From assembly GCF_001613165.1 (NCBI RefSeq), contig NZ_BDBV01000035.1, positions 1 to 64,000 on the forward strand: a stretch of 64,000 nucleotides of DNA. The letters are read 5' to 3'. Positions 44,415-53,715 of this stretch are shown here, piece after piece. The notes beneath the pieces were generated by a model, which ran no database searches, had not been told where the DNA came from, and was given only the letters and a program-made list of their open reading frames with translations. Position 1 is the first letter of the stretch; every line of letters starts with the position of its first letter. The translations under genes were made by a program, and so were the position numbers. The stretch comes from Nocardia mexicana NBRC 108244. Its GTDB lineage: Bacteria; Actinomycetota; Actinomycetes; Mycobacteriales; Mycobacteriaceae.

Positions 44415-45581
44415 TCAGAGCCGCTCGATGACGGTGGCGTTGGCCAGCCCGCCCGCCTCGCACATGGTCATCAGGCCGTAGCGACCGCCCGACTGCTCGA
44501 GGTGGTTGACCAGCGTGGCGAGGATGCGGGTGCCGGAGGCGCCCAGCGGATGGCCCAGGGCGATGGCGCCGCCGCGCGGGTTCAGCCTGGCCGGGTCGGC
44601 GCCGAGTTCGTGCGCCCACACCAGCGGCACCGGTGCGAAGGCCTCGTTCACCTCGTAGGCATCGATGTCGTCGATCGACAATCCACCGCGCGCCAACACC
44701 TTCCGAGTCGCGGGGATGACGGCGGTGAGCATCAGCAGCGGATCGTCACCGGTCACCGCGAACGAATGGAACCGTGCCCGCGGCCGCAGCCCGAGCAGGT
44801 TCGCCTTCTCCTCGCTCATGATCAACGCCGCGGAGGCGCCGTCGGTCAGCGGCGACGAATTGCCCGGGGTGATGGACCATTCGATCTCCGGGAAGCGGGC
44901 CTCGAACTCGGCGTCGGCGAAGGCGGGCCGCAGCCCGGCCAGCTTCTCGACGGTGGTGGACGATCGGATGGTCTCGTCGGCGGTCAATTCTCCCGCTGCC
45001 ACAAGCTCTTTCGCGAAACCGCCCGCCGCCGCGGTCTCGGCGGCCAGCCGATGCGAGCGAGCAGCGAACTCGTCCAACGTGTTTCGATCCAGCTTCCAGC
45101 GCGCCGAGATGACCTCGGCCGCAATGCCCTGCTGGACAAGGCCATCGGGGTACCGGTGCGCGATCGGGCCCCGATTGGCGTCCGCGCCTTGGGCATTGGA
45201 GAACATCGGCACCCGGCTCATCGACTCCACGCCGCAGGCGATCGCGATGTCGTAGGCACCGGCGATCACGCCCTGGGCGGCGAAATGCGCTGCCTGCTGG
45301 CTGGATCCGCACTGCCGGTCGACGGTGGTCGCGGGCACCGACTCCGGGAATCCGGCGGCCAGCACCGCGGTGCGGCCGATGTTGAACGCCTGCTCCCCGC
45401 TCTGGGTGACGCAGCCGGTGACCACGTCGTCGACCAGCGCCGGGTCCAGATCGTTGCGCGACACCAGCTCGGCCAGCACCCCGGCCAGCAGCGTTGCCGG
45501 ATGCACCTGCGACAGGCCGCCACCGGCCTTGCCCTTGCCGGACGGGGTCCGGACCACGTCGACGACGACTGCCGAGGTCAT
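44415..45581 (-). CDS. Acetyl-CoA acyltransferase (thiolase)
   Basis: A 388-residue thiolase that cleaves 3-ketoacyl-CoA in fatty-acid or ring degradation. The nucleophilic cysteine is in DRQCGSSQQA, the catalytic histidine in GGAIALGHPLGASG, and the second cysteine in MTMCEAGGLANA, all intact; the FadA-type N-terminus VVVDVVRTPSGKGKAG is present. Start at ATG 45581 because GGAG lies five bases upstream; GTG 45587 is possible. Followed by an SDR gene four bases later. No acyl-CoA dehydrogenase or ligase is adjacent, so the pathway is undefined. Confidence 0.93.
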   Translation of the reverse strand: MTSAVVVDVVRTPSGKGKAGGGLSQVHPATLLAGVLAELVSRNDLDPALVDDVVTGCVTQSGEQAFNIGRTAVLAAGFPESVPATTVDRQCGSSQQAAHFAAQGVIAGAYDIAIACGVESMSRVPMFSNAQGADANRGPIAHRYPDGLVQQGIAAEVISARWKLDRNTLDEFAARSHRLAAETAAAGGFAKELVAAGELTADETIRSSTTVEKLAGLRPAFADAEFEARFPEIEWSITPGNSSPLTDGASAALIMSEEKANLLGLRPRARFHSFAVTGDDPLLMLTAVIPATRKVLARGGLSIDDIDAYEVNEAFAPVPLVWAHELGADPARLNPRGGAIALGHPLGASGTRILATLVNHLEQSGGRYGLMTMCEAGGLANATVIERL

Positions 45582-45674
45582 AGCCACTCCGATCAGATCA
45601 GTAATACGAGATACCCGATTAAGTTAACACGGATTCTCGCTCGATCGAAGGGCCGGGGCCACGACCACCTGCGA

Positions 45675-46184
45675 TCACCTCGGCGGAGATGGGCTGAAAT
45701 TCGCACCGAACCCGTACAGGATCGGGAGCACGACCGCACCGATCGGGCTGAACAGGCCCAGCTCCTCCGGCAGCGCGCCCAGCGAGTAGACCCAGATGAC
45801 GTACGCCCCGAGCCCGAACCCGATGGGGAGCCAGCGATTCCGGTACAGCGCGGCCGGATACTGCTTCAGGAGTAGGGGAATCGTGCCCACCCCGAATGCG
45901 GTGAAGATCACCAGCAGCCATATCGTGCGTGCGGGTGTGTGTGCCTCGGTCATGCCGGTGATAGCCGCCGAGGCCGCCAGATAGGGCCCGCTGGTCTCCA
46001 TCGGGAAGTACTTGAGCAGGCGCTCGCGATAGGAGTCGCCGCGCTGCGCCGGGGGCGAACCGGACGTCCGAGCGTACGGTTGCACCGCCCGGGCCCACTG
46101 CCGCTGCTCCACCCCGGGCGACGAGGCCGGTGCCTCGGTGCCTTCGGCATACCGGTTCGTGACGATTCTCGAAACCAGTGACAT
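45675..46184 (-). CDS. Membrane protein, unknown function
   Basis: A 169-residue protein. The first 70 residues are soluble and disordered (RYAEGTEAPASSPGVEQRQW), ending before three or four membrane helices: YLAASAAITGM, WLLVIFTAFGVGTIPLLLK, IGFGLGAYVIWVYSLGALP and a last GAVVLPILYGFG. No family recognised. Start ATG 46184 gives clean topology; the frame upstream continues to 46742 within the promoter of the next gene. Located between the thiolase and a divergent TPR-like gene. Confidence 0.65.
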   Translation of the reverse strand: MSLVSRIVTNRYAEGTEAPASSPGVEQRQWARAVQPYARTSGSPPAQRGDSYRERLLKYFPMETSGPYLAASAAITGMTEAHTPARTIWLLVIFTAFGVGTIPLLLKQYPAALYRNRWLPIGFGLGAYVIWVYSLGALPEELGLFSPIGAVVLPILYGFGANFSPSPPR

Positions 46185-46419
46185 GTTCCCCCACACAATC
46201 TTTCGTCTTCCGAGACTACTTATATATCGACTACATGGCCGCCGGTGAAACTTCGCGAGACGCCCTGGGTTTCCGGGGCACGGTCGGAGGCGGCCCTTCT
46301 GTCCTGCGCTGTCCGCACGGTCGGCGCATATCGGACGACGATATGTGGCAGACTCGGCACGGCACGATGCGGCCGATCCACGACCGTGTGTGGAAGGTGA
46401 CGCGGGAGTTGGGAATGCG

Positions 46420-47919
46420 ATGGAGTTGACCACCATCGAGCAGCAGGTGGCCGACGACAGACGGACCGCCACTGCGGAGCGATCGGCCGAGGCCGAGCTG
46501 CGGCTGGCGGCCTCGCTGTGCGAGCTGTCCAGGGCTTTTCTGGCCACCAAGGAGCAGGGTGACGGGCGCGACCGCGCGCCCGCGGCGCTGGAGCCCGCGC
46601 AGGAGGCCGTGCTGATCCGGCTGCGCTGGCTGACCCAGGGGCACGTCAGCGCCCAGTTCGCCGGGCAGGTGCAGGAGGCGCTGCGGCTGTTCGAGCAGGC
46701 GGCCCGCACGATCGGGCACCGCGAACTCGCCACCTCCACCATTCGCCAGGCCTGCGACGCGTATCACCGGGTGGCGCAGCGCTATCCGATGGCGGCCGGG
46801 GTCTGCGCCGACGGGCTGTCCAAGTGCGGGGTGTGGCTGTGCCGGCTCGACCCGGAGTCGGCGGTCGCCGCGAGTTCGGAGGCGGTGCGCATCCGCGCCG
46901 GGCTGTTCGCCACCGAGCCCGACCAGGCCGGTCGCTATCTCGCCAGTCTGAACATGCTGCTGCGCACGCTGATGATAGGCCGCCCGCGCAAGCAGGCGCT
47001 GGCCATGTACCGCGAGCGCTACTCCGCTTGGACCACGCAGGCGATGACCACCCGCCTGCGCGAGACCCGCGTCGACGACGTCGACTTCACCAGCAAGACC
47101 CGCGCCGCGCTGACGAAACTGGAATGTCAGACGCTCGAGCGCGCGGGATATCTGACCCAGCAGCAGATCCTCTACCAGACCTCCGGCGACCTGACCACGA
47201 TCGAGGAGATCAACTGGAAGCTGGGCCTGGTCGGGCTGAAGCCGCTGGCCGCGGGTGCGCTGGCGGACCCGCCGTCCAAGCCCGTGGAGATCGGGAGTGC
47301 GTTCGGTGCGCTGAGCGTGCGCTGCGCCGCCCCCGACGCCCTGGCCCAGGTGCGCGCGGCGGTGATCGCGGCCTACGAGGCCGACGGCGCCGTGGCCGTG
47401 GACAGCACCGTCTTCCAGGGCGTGCACGAAACCCATTGGCACATGCCCGATCCCGAGCTGAACCTGGCCGAACGGCTCGGTGACGACGTGGTGCTGGTCG
47501 AACGGGCCGGTGGCAGCTGGATTTCGGTGATGAGCCGGCACTGGGAGCTCACGCCGGTCGGCAGACACCCACTGGCGCTCGCTCTTTCGCAGCGCTGGCC
47601 GGTGATCGCGGTCAATACCACCGAGAACATGTCCTACGAGCTGTGCTGGTATGTCGACGGCGCCGCGACCCAGTACGCCGCGCTCGGCCGTCCCGTCGGA
47701 CAGCCGCCCCTCGAGACCCCGCTGGCGCCACTGGATTTCGCGACCCTCGCCGACTACGGCGCCGACTACGCCTCCGAGACCCAGGTGCGTTCGGCCTTCG
47801 GCAACACCCCGATGTTCGCCAAGCTCACCCACCTGCCCGCCAGCGGTATCCGGCAGGCGGGCCAGGCGCGGCCGCTGGTCGACTACGGCGATCAGGTGCT
47901 GTTCTTCCAGCAGGGCTGA
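46420..47919 (+). CDS. Tetratricopeptide-like helical protein, unknown function
   Basis: A 499-residue protein. Residues about 15-250 are helical repeats that look TPR-like (LRLAASLCELSRAFLATKEQ, VQEALRLFEQAARTIGH, AVAASSEAVRIRAGLF, ALAMYRERYSAWTTQAM), and the C-terminal 220 residues form a separate alpha/beta domain (VRAAVIAAYEADGAVAVDST, WISVMSRHWELTP, YELCWYVDG, VLFFQQG). No membrane helices, no catalytic motif recognised. ATG 46420 follows GGGA. A scaffold or protein-binding role is a guess based on the repeats alone. Confidence 0.68.
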   Translation: MELTTIEQQVADDRRTATAERSAEAELRLAASLCELSRAFLATKEQGDGRDRAPAALEPAQEAVLIRLRWLTQGHVSAQFAGQVQEALRLFEQAARTIGHRELATSTIRQACDAYHRVAQRYPMAAGVCADGLSKCGVWLCRLDPESAVAASSEAVRIRAGLFATEPDQAGRYLASLNMLLRTLMIGRPRKQALAMYRERYSAWTTQAMTTRLRETRVDDVDFTSKTRAALTKLECQTLERAGYLTQQQILYQTSGDLTTIEEINWKLGLVGLKPLAAGALADPPSKPVEIGSAFGALSVRCAAPDALAQVRAAVIAAYEADGAVAVDSTVFQGVHETHWHMPDPELNLAERLGDDVVLVERAGGSWISVMSRHWELTPVGRHPLALALSQRWPVIAVNTTENMSYELCWYVDGAATQYAALGRPVGQPPLETPLAPLDFATLADYGADYASETQVRSAFGNTPMFAKLTHLPASGIRQAGQARPLVDYGDQVLFFQQG

Positions 47920-47924
47920 GCGGG

Positions 47925-49967
47925 TCACCAGCCCGGATCACCCCCGAGCGGGATGTTCACGTAGCTCGGTTCGGCGGGGTCCAGCTGCAGGTGCTGCGGT
48001 GCCAGGCGGCTGTCGTGCAGTACGGGCCCGAGCGGCAGCGCCTTGGGAAAGTTGCTGGCGTAGACGTCGACGCGCAACCGATGCCCGGGCCGCAGCACCG
48101 CGTCGATCGGGATCAGGCCGATCTCCAGCGGCGTCGGCTCGCCGGGCCGGACCGGGCGCCGGGCATCGACCGAGAGCACCGGGAACGGATCGCTGTAGTC
48201 GCCGTTGGCCGATCGCGTGCTCTTCTCCTCGTCGAGGGCGCGCAGCGAAGAGGTGAGCTGACCGGTGCTCAGCACGGTCGAACGGCCGTCGGGCGCAACG
48301 TCGTTGACGGTCGCGACCCAGAGCCCGTCCGCGGTGTCGTGCACCGTGTTCAGATGCACCGCGATCGGTCCGGATATCTGCGTGGGCCCGGCCACGGGTG
48401 GGCCGGTGAAGGTGAGCCCGTCGCGTTCGTGGATGCGGTCGTCCTCGGTGCATCCGACGAAGATCTCGAAGGGGTCGACCAGGCCGCCCTGCCCACCGTC
48501 GCGGGAGCAGAGACTCATCAGGCCGGGAGCCACGGTCAGGCGGGTGACATCCGGGGTCGGCTCCGCGGTGAGGCTGCCGTCGTGCACGCTGGTGCTCGTC
48601 GTCCCGCTGGGTGCCGCCGACAGGTACAGGCGCCGGTGTTCGGTTCCCGCCCTGGGGAATTGGTCGCTGGTGGTCCATCCGCCGCCCTGCTGCCACAGCG
48701 TGAGCGGTCCGTAGCCGTCGATACCGTTGTCGATATCCTTGAGCCAGCGGTCGAACCAGGCGCGCTGGAGTACGTCGACCCGGGGCGGTTCGCCCGCCTT
48801 GCCACGCATGTCGAATCCGACCGACAGATGCATGCTGTCGCCGTAGACCAGTTGTTTCTGCCCGGGCGGCAACGGAATCGAGTTGTAGATGCGCGGTCCG
48901 GCATTGGCGAAGGCGTCGTGCCAGCCGCCGACCACCATGGTGGGCACCGTGATTCGCTCCGGATGTCCGAACCACGCCTGGCGCAGCGGGCTTTCGGGGT
49001 CCAGGAGGGACCGCGCGTGAGTCGCGAGGTCCTGCTGTGTCGGCGCGGTCAGCGCGCTCCACCCCTCGGCGAGCATCGACATCGGGTCGGCGATCCGATC
49101 GGACAGCCACTTGGTGTCGAAACGCCCCTGCAGCAGCGACATCACATCCGGCAGCAGCTTGGCCATGTTGACGCCGAACAAATACGGCAGGAGCACCGAG
49201 ATCGGTGCGCCGCCGGGCGCATAGGCGTCGCGGATCAGATCGTTGCCCGGCACGATCGGGAAGATCGCCTCGAGACCGGGCGGCCGCTGTGCGGCGCCCT
49301 GCAGTTGGTTGATGCCGGAGTAGGACACCCCGGTCATGCCGACCCTGCCGTTCGACCACGGCTGACGCGCCGCCCAGTCGATCACCTCGGGAGTGTCCAA
49401 CTGCTCGCGTGGACCCCATGGCTCCCAAACCCCCTGGGAGAAACCGGTTCCGCGGACGTCGACCACGACTTGCGTGTACCCGGAGCGAATCAGGTTGCGG
49501 TCCACGCCCACTCCGCGCCCCGCGCCGCCGCCGACGACCCGGGTGATGTCGGTGATGCCCTCCAGCGGAGTGCCGGTCAGGTCCAGGTCGCGGAAGAAGC
49601 GGATCACCGCGTCGGAGAGCACCGGGATGGACTGCACCGAGTCCAGGATCATCGTGCCCAGCTTGGTGTAGGGCGTCAGGTTCAGGACGACCGGTGTGGG
49701 GGTGGTGATCGGGCCCCGGGCATCGGCGGGCCGGTAGACATTGGCCTTCAGCACCGTGCCGTCGCTCATCGTGATCGGCACGTCCCAGTCGATGTGCACA
49801 TCCGGATACTGTTGCGGCCCATCGTGAATCGCGGTCCACCGCGCCGGGTCCGCACCGGATCCGGGTGTGGCCGATGCCGGGGCGGCAGGTAATGCCGCCG
49901 CCAGGACGGCGGGCACCACCAGCAGTCGGGTGGCGGCGCGGAACAGCGCGCGTCCGTCGAGAATCAT
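47925..49967 (-). CDS. Secreted CocE/NonD-family hydrolase
   Basis: A 680-residue exported alpha/beta hydrolase of the CocE / X-Pro dipeptidyl-peptidase (S15) family, acting on esters or N-terminal proline peptides. The signal peptide (LLVVPAVLAAALPAAPASA) precedes the mature domain with VVVDVRGTGFSQG, the nucleophile elbow GVSYSGINQLQG, and a C-terminal jelly-roll (GPIAVHLNTVHDTADGLWV cut to HLNTVHDTADG). ATG 49967 follows GGAGGGG. A perfect palindrome in the promoter region (50012-50033) points to repression by a TetR-type protein not encoded here. Confidence 0.88.
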   Translation of the reverse strand: MILDGRALFRAATRLLVVPAVLAAALPAAPASATPGSGADPARWTAIHDGPQQYPDVHIDWDVPITMSDGTVLKANVYRPADARGPITTPTPVVLNLTPYTKLGTMILDSVQSIPVLSDAVIRFFRDLDLTGTPLEGITDITRVVGGGAGRGVGVDRNLIRSGYTQVVVDVRGTGFSQGVWEPWGPREQLDTPEVIDWAARQPWSNGRVGMTGVSYSGINQLQGAAQRPPGLEAIFPIVPGNDLIRDAYAPGGAPISVLLPYLFGVNMAKLLPDVMSLLQGRFDTKWLSDRIADPMSMLAEGWSALTAPTQQDLATHARSLLDPESPLRQAWFGHPERITVPTMVVGGWHDAFANAGPRIYNSIPLPPGQKQLVYGDSMHLSVGFDMRGKAGEPPRVDVLQRAWFDRWLKDIDNGIDGYGPLTLWQQGGGWTTSDQFPRAGTEHRRLYLSAAPSGTTSTSVHDGSLTAEPTPDVTRLTVAPGLMSLCSRDGGQGGLVDPFEIFVGCTEDDRIHERDGLTFTGPPVAGPTQISGPIAVHLNTVHDTADGLWVATVNDVAPDGRSTVLSTGQLTSSLRALDEEKSTRSANGDYSDPFPVLSVDARRPVRPGEPTPLEIGLIPIDAVLRPGHRLRVDVYASNFPKALPLGPVLHDSRLAPQHLQLDPAEPSYVNIPLGGDPGW

Positions 49968-50011
49968 TGCAACCCCTCCGTTTCGGCTCACGGCGGCACC
50001 GGCGCCAGACT

Positions 50012-50033
50012 ATACATACAGCCGTGTATGTAT
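50012..50033. promoter_or_regulatory. Operator ATACATAC-N6-GTATGTAT
   Basis: Perfect 8-bp inverted repeat with a 6-bp spacer, about 45 bp upstream of the CocE-type gene and 94 bp upstream of the divergent DUF72 gene. The shape (CATACA...TGTATG core) is typical of TetR-family sites. No TetR gene is adjacent. Confidence 0.75.
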
Positions 50034-50126
50034 GTTCCTTTCGCGAATCTTGGTCCGAGTGCACGGCCGGATCGCGTGATGGTTGGTCGAATGCACTGCG
50101 GTAGTGCGTGCGTTAGCGTCGAGCAC

Positions 50127-50966
50127 ATGCGGCTTCACGTGGGATGTGCGCAGTGGACGCACACGGCCTGGGCGGACCGGCAGCCGAATCCGCGGGAACG
50201 GCTGCGGTCCTATGCGGACTGGTGCAATGCGGTGGAGGGCAACACCACCTTCTACGCCACGCCCGCACCGCACACGGTCCGATCCTGGGCGGCGCAGACC
50301 GATCCCGGCTTCCGGTTCGTGGTGAAGCTGCCGAAAACTATTACCCACGAACGCCGGCTGGCGGGCGCCGAGCAGCAGCTGCGCGAATTCCTGTCTGCTA
50401 TCGAGCCGCTCGGGCCGCGCGCCCATGCGCTGTGGGTGCAGCTGCCGCCCTCGTTCGGGCCGGCGGACCTCGGCGCGCTGGCCGGACTGCTGCGGCAGCT
50501 GCCGGACGAGTACCGCTACGCCGTGGAGGTGCGACACCGCGCGTTCTTCGAGGACGACCGGGCCACGGCGCAATTGGAGCACGTGCTGGCCCGTCCGGGC
50601 GCCGAGTGGATCCCGTTCGACACCGGCACCCTGTTCGCGGCCCGACCGACCAGTCCGGGCGAACGCGAGGCGTGGACGAAGAAGCCGCGCCTGCCGCGGC
50701 GGACCCGCGCCCTCACCGAATACCCGATCGTGCGGTACCACGGGCGCGACGACAGCGCCGCCACCGTCGCGGGCTGGCGGCCCTGGCTGGACATCGTCGC
50801 CGACTGGCTGCGCGAGGGCCGCTCGCCGACCGTTTTCATCCATACGCCCGACAACGCCGAATCACTGGTATTGGCTCGTCGGTTCCATGACGAGATCCGC
50901 GCGCGGCTACCGGAGGTCGAGCCGCTCCCGGAACCGGTGCCGACCGAGCCGATGACCTTGTTCTGA
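50127..50966 (+). CDS. DUF72 (YecE-like) protein
   Basis: A 279-residue TIM-barrel-like protein of the DUF72/YecE family, conserved but not functionally defined. It begins MRLHVGCAQWTHTAW, has EGNTTFYATPAPHTVRSWA, FRFVVKLPKTITHERRL, WVQLPPSFGP, YAVEVRHRAFF and ends PVFIHTPDNAESLVL-like residues (VFIHTPDNAESL). The start at 50127 gives the standard length; upstream ATGs have no support. It ends just before the second MarR-type operator. Confidence 0.88.
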   Translation: MRLHVGCAQWTHTAWADRQPNPRERLRSYADWCNAVEGNTTFYATPAPHTVRSWAAQTDPGFRFVVKLPKTITHERRLAGAEQQLREFLSAIEPLGPRAHALWVQLPPSFGPADLGALAGLLRQLPDEYRYAVEVRHRAFFEDDRATAQLEHVLARPGAEWIPFDTGTLFAARPTSPGEREAWTKKPRLPRRTRALTEYPIVRYHGRDDSAATVAGWRPWLDIVADWLREGRSPTVFIHTPDNAESLVLARRFHDEIRARLPEVEPLPEPVPTEPMTLF

Positions 50967-50974
50967 GAGTCAGT

Positions 50975-51011
50975 TGTATAGTTGGCCCCGGCAACTAGTT
51001 GTGCGTGCTAA
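50975..51011. promoter_or_regulatory. Probable MarR operator upstream of the second MFS gene
   Basis: 33 of 37 positions identical to 18153-18189. It includes TAGTTG-N7-CAACTA (50979-50997) and the palindrome CAACTAGTTG (50992-51001), plus an extra AGTTGTATA just before. No marR gene is next to this copy. The distance to the start (120 bp) is longer than at the first locus. Confidence 0.82.
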
Positions 51012-51130
51012 TCACGTCCGCTGGTGTGGGAGAAGGGGATCCCGGCCGCGTCTCGATCGTTCTGCTCCACCTGCTCGACCGCAGTATCGAAACACTCATT
51101 GCTCACTGCGAACCGAATTAGGGCTTGAAC

Positions 51131-53701
51131 ATGACGACTTCGACCACCCGGGAACCGGCGGTGCGGCCGGACCCGGCGGCGGGTGCGGGCGCGTCACTGT
51201 CGCACCGGCAGATACTCACGATTCTGTCCGGCATGCTCCTGGGCATATTCCTGGCCGCGTTGGATCAGAACATCGTGACCGTGGCGATCGTGCGGATCGC
51301 CAACAGTCTGAACGGTTTCGACCAGCAGGCCTGGGCGACGACGGCGTATCTGATCACCGCCACCATCAGCACGCCGCTGTACGGCAAGCTGGCCGACATC
51401 TACGGGCGCAAGCCGTTCTACCTCCTCGCGATCGGGCTGTTCGTGATCGGGTCGGCGGCGTGCACCTTCGCCACCTCGATGTATCAGCTGGCCGGGTTCC
51501 GCGCCTTCCAGGGGCTGGGAGCCGGTGGCCTGATGTCGTTGGCGTTCACCATCATCGGCGATATCGTGCCGCCGCGGCAGCAGGTGCGCTACCAGGGCTA
51601 TTTCATGATGGTGTTCGGCATCTCGACGGTGCTCGGCCCGGTGCTCGGCGGATTCTTCTCCGACTACGACCACCTGTGGGGCCTGGAGGGCTGGCGCTGG
51701 GTGTTCCTGGTGAACGTGCCGATCGGGGTGGTCGCGCTGCTGGTGGTCGCGAAGGTGCTCAACGTGCCGCACGAGCGGCAGCGCCACCGCATCGACTGGC
51801 TGGGCACGATCGCGCTGGCGATCTGCGTGGTGCCGCTGCTGATCGTCGCCGAGCAGGGCCGCGGCTGGGGATGGCAATCGGATCGCGCGCTGCTGTGCTA
51901 CGGCCTCTGCGGGATCGGGCTGGTGCTGTTCGTCGTCATCGAGTTCCTGATGAAGGACGCGGCGCTGATCCCGCTGCGGCTGTTCAGGAGTTCGACCTTC
52001 TCGATCACGATCGTCGGCGGGTTCATCGTGGGCATCGCGATGTTCGGCGCGATCTCGATGGTGCCGCTGTATCTGCAGGTGGTGCGCGAATATTCGCCGA
52101 CCAAGTCCGGGCTGCTGATGCTGCCGCTGGTACTGGGCATCATGATCGGCTCCTCGATCGCGGGCGCGGTCACCAAGGCCACCGGCCGCTACAAGATCCT
52201 GCCGGTGGTGGGCACGTTCGTCATCGCGGGTGGTTCGGCGCTGTTCGCGCAGGTCCAGTTCGACAGCCCGCTGTGGCAGCCGCTGGCCTACAGCGGGGTG
52301 ATCGGTATCGGCCTCGGCGGGTGCATGCAGACGCTGATCATCGCGGCGCAGGCCGCCGGGCCGCGGTCGGATATGGGGGTGTCCACGGCGTCGGCGACGT
52401 TCTTCCGGCAGATGGGCGGCACGCTGGGCGTCACGGTGTTCCTGACGATCCTGTTCAACCTGCTGCCGAACAAGATTCTCGACGCCTTCGGCGGGCAGTT
52501 GCCGCCCGGGTTCGATACCGGCGCGATGACCGAACTGCAGAGCAACACGGCCGGTATCGCCGCGCTGCCGCCGGAGCTGAGGGATCCGATCCTGGTCGGC
52601 TTCACCGACTCGCTGAGCGGGGTGTTCTACGTCGGAGCCGCGGTCTCGCTGCTGGCCTGCGTGGTGCTGATGTTCATGAAAGAGATTCCGCTGCAGGATC
52701 CTTCGGAGGTGGAAGCCGAGCCGCTCGAGGACGGCGCCTGGGATGAGGCGGAGCTGTGGGCGGGGTCCGCGCAGGCGCTGACCGAGCCGGAACCCGTGCT
52801 CGCGGCCGGGGGGAGTCACGTCCGGCACGCGCGGCCGGAACCTGTCAGGATGCCCGAAACCGTGGGCGGCGCAGCGTATTCGGCGGCGGCGACCGGCACC
52901 GCGGTGCTGCTGTCGGCGGAATACGGTGACGGCGAAGCGCATTCACTGGACGGGCGCATCCACCGTGAGGACGGCCATCCCGTCGCCGATGCCGCCCTGA
53001 CGCTGATCGATCAACGCGGGCACCAGGTTTCGCGCGCCACCGGCGGCCCCGACGGCGGCTATCGCATCGATGCACCGAACCCCGGGGCCTATGTGCTCAT
53101 CGTCTCGGCGACCGGTTACCAGCCCTCGGCGGTGAACGTCACGGTCGGGGAATGGCCGCAGGCACTGGATATCTCGCTGCTCGGGACCGGTGAGGTGTCC
53201 GGTGTGGTGCGGGTGGGCGGCCGCGGCGAACCCCTGCACGGCGTCACCGTCACGCTGACAGACTCGCACGGGGAGGTCGTCGGGTCGGCGGTCACCGACG
53301 CCGAGGGAGCCTACGCCTGTCACGGGGTGGTGCCGGGGACCTACACCCTGGTCGCCGTCTCCGACCACATGCGGCCTGCCGCAACGACTTTGACCGTCCC
53401 CGACAGCGGCCTGCTACGTCACGACATCGAACTCGGATCGACGGGCGTGCTGGCCGGTCTGGCGTGGGCCGACGGCCACGCCGTGCCGGACGCGCAGGTC
53501 CTGGTGCTCGACGGGCACGGCAACCCGGTTGCCTCCGCCCGCACCGACGCCCACGGCCAGTACGTGGTCACCGACCTGCCGGAGGGGGAGTACACGGTGG
53601 TCGCGCGGGGTTATCCACCGGCGACGAGCCGGGTCGTGGTGGACGGCGGGGAGCTGACGCACGATGTTCGGCTGGGTTATGAGGAGCCGACCGAGTTGTA
53701 G
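51131..53701 (+). CDS. Second DHA2-type MFS exporter with C-terminal carboxypeptidase-regulatory-like domains
   Basis: An 856-residue paralogue of the exporter at 18725, nearly identical across the membrane part (DQNIVTVAIVRIANSLNGFD cut to DQNIVTVAIVRI; KLADIYGRKPFYLLAI; LSDYDHLWG-equivalent FSDYDHLWGLEG). Residues about 22-520 are the 14-helix transporter, then an acidic linker, and three beta-sandwich domains at about 606-686, 689-769 and 773-853. Unlike its twin it lacks a marR and a YceI gene beside it; it keeps the same 37-bp operator. ATG 51131 is preferred over TTG 51125. Confidence 0.9.
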   Translation: MTTSTTREPAVRPDPAAGAGASLSHRQILTILSGMLLGIFLAALDQNIVTVAIVRIANSLNGFDQQAWATTAYLITATISTPLYGKLADIYGRKPFYLLAIGLFVIGSAACTFATSMYQLAGFRAFQGLGAGGLMSLAFTIIGDIVPPRQQVRYQGYFMMVFGISTVLGPVLGGFFSDYDHLWGLEGWRWVFLVNVPIGVVALLVVAKVLNVPHERQRHRIDWLGTIALAICVVPLLIVAEQGRGWGWQSDRALLCYGLCGIGLVLFVVIEFLMKDAALIPLRLFRSSTFSITIVGGFIVGIAMFGAISMVPLYLQVVREYSPTKSGLLMLPLVLGIMIGSSIAGAVTKATGRYKILPVVGTFVIAGGSALFAQVQFDSPLWQPLAYSGVIGIGLGGCMQTLIIAAQAAGPRSDMGVSTASATFFRQMGGTLGVTVFLTILFNLLPNKILDAFGGQLPPGFDTGAMTELQSNTAGIAALPPELRDPILVGFTDSLSGVFYVGAAVSLLACVVLMFMKEIPLQDPSEVEAEPLEDGAWDEAELWAGSAQALTEPEPVLAAGGSHVRHARPEPVRMPETVGGAAYSAAATGTAVLLSAEYGDGEAHSLDGRIHREDGHPVADAALTLIDQRGHQVSRATGGPDGGYRIDAPNPGAYVLIVSATGYQPSAVNVTVGEWPQALDISLLGTGEVSGVVRVGGRGEPLHGVTVTLTDSHGEVVGSAVTDAEGAYACHGVVPGTYTLVAVSDHMRPAATTLTVPDSGLLRHDIELGSTGVLAGLAWADGHAVPDAQVLVLDGHGNPVASARTDAHGQYVVTDLPEGEYTVVARGYPPATSRVVVDGGELTHDVRLGYEEPTEL

Positions 53702-53715
53702 TGGGTCCGGGTAGA

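Noticed and set aside
41389..47919. Possible defence island (AraC, TPR-like and hypothetical genes)
   Set aside because: No nuclease, NTPase, toxin or reverse transcriptase motif; thiolase and SDR are metabolic.
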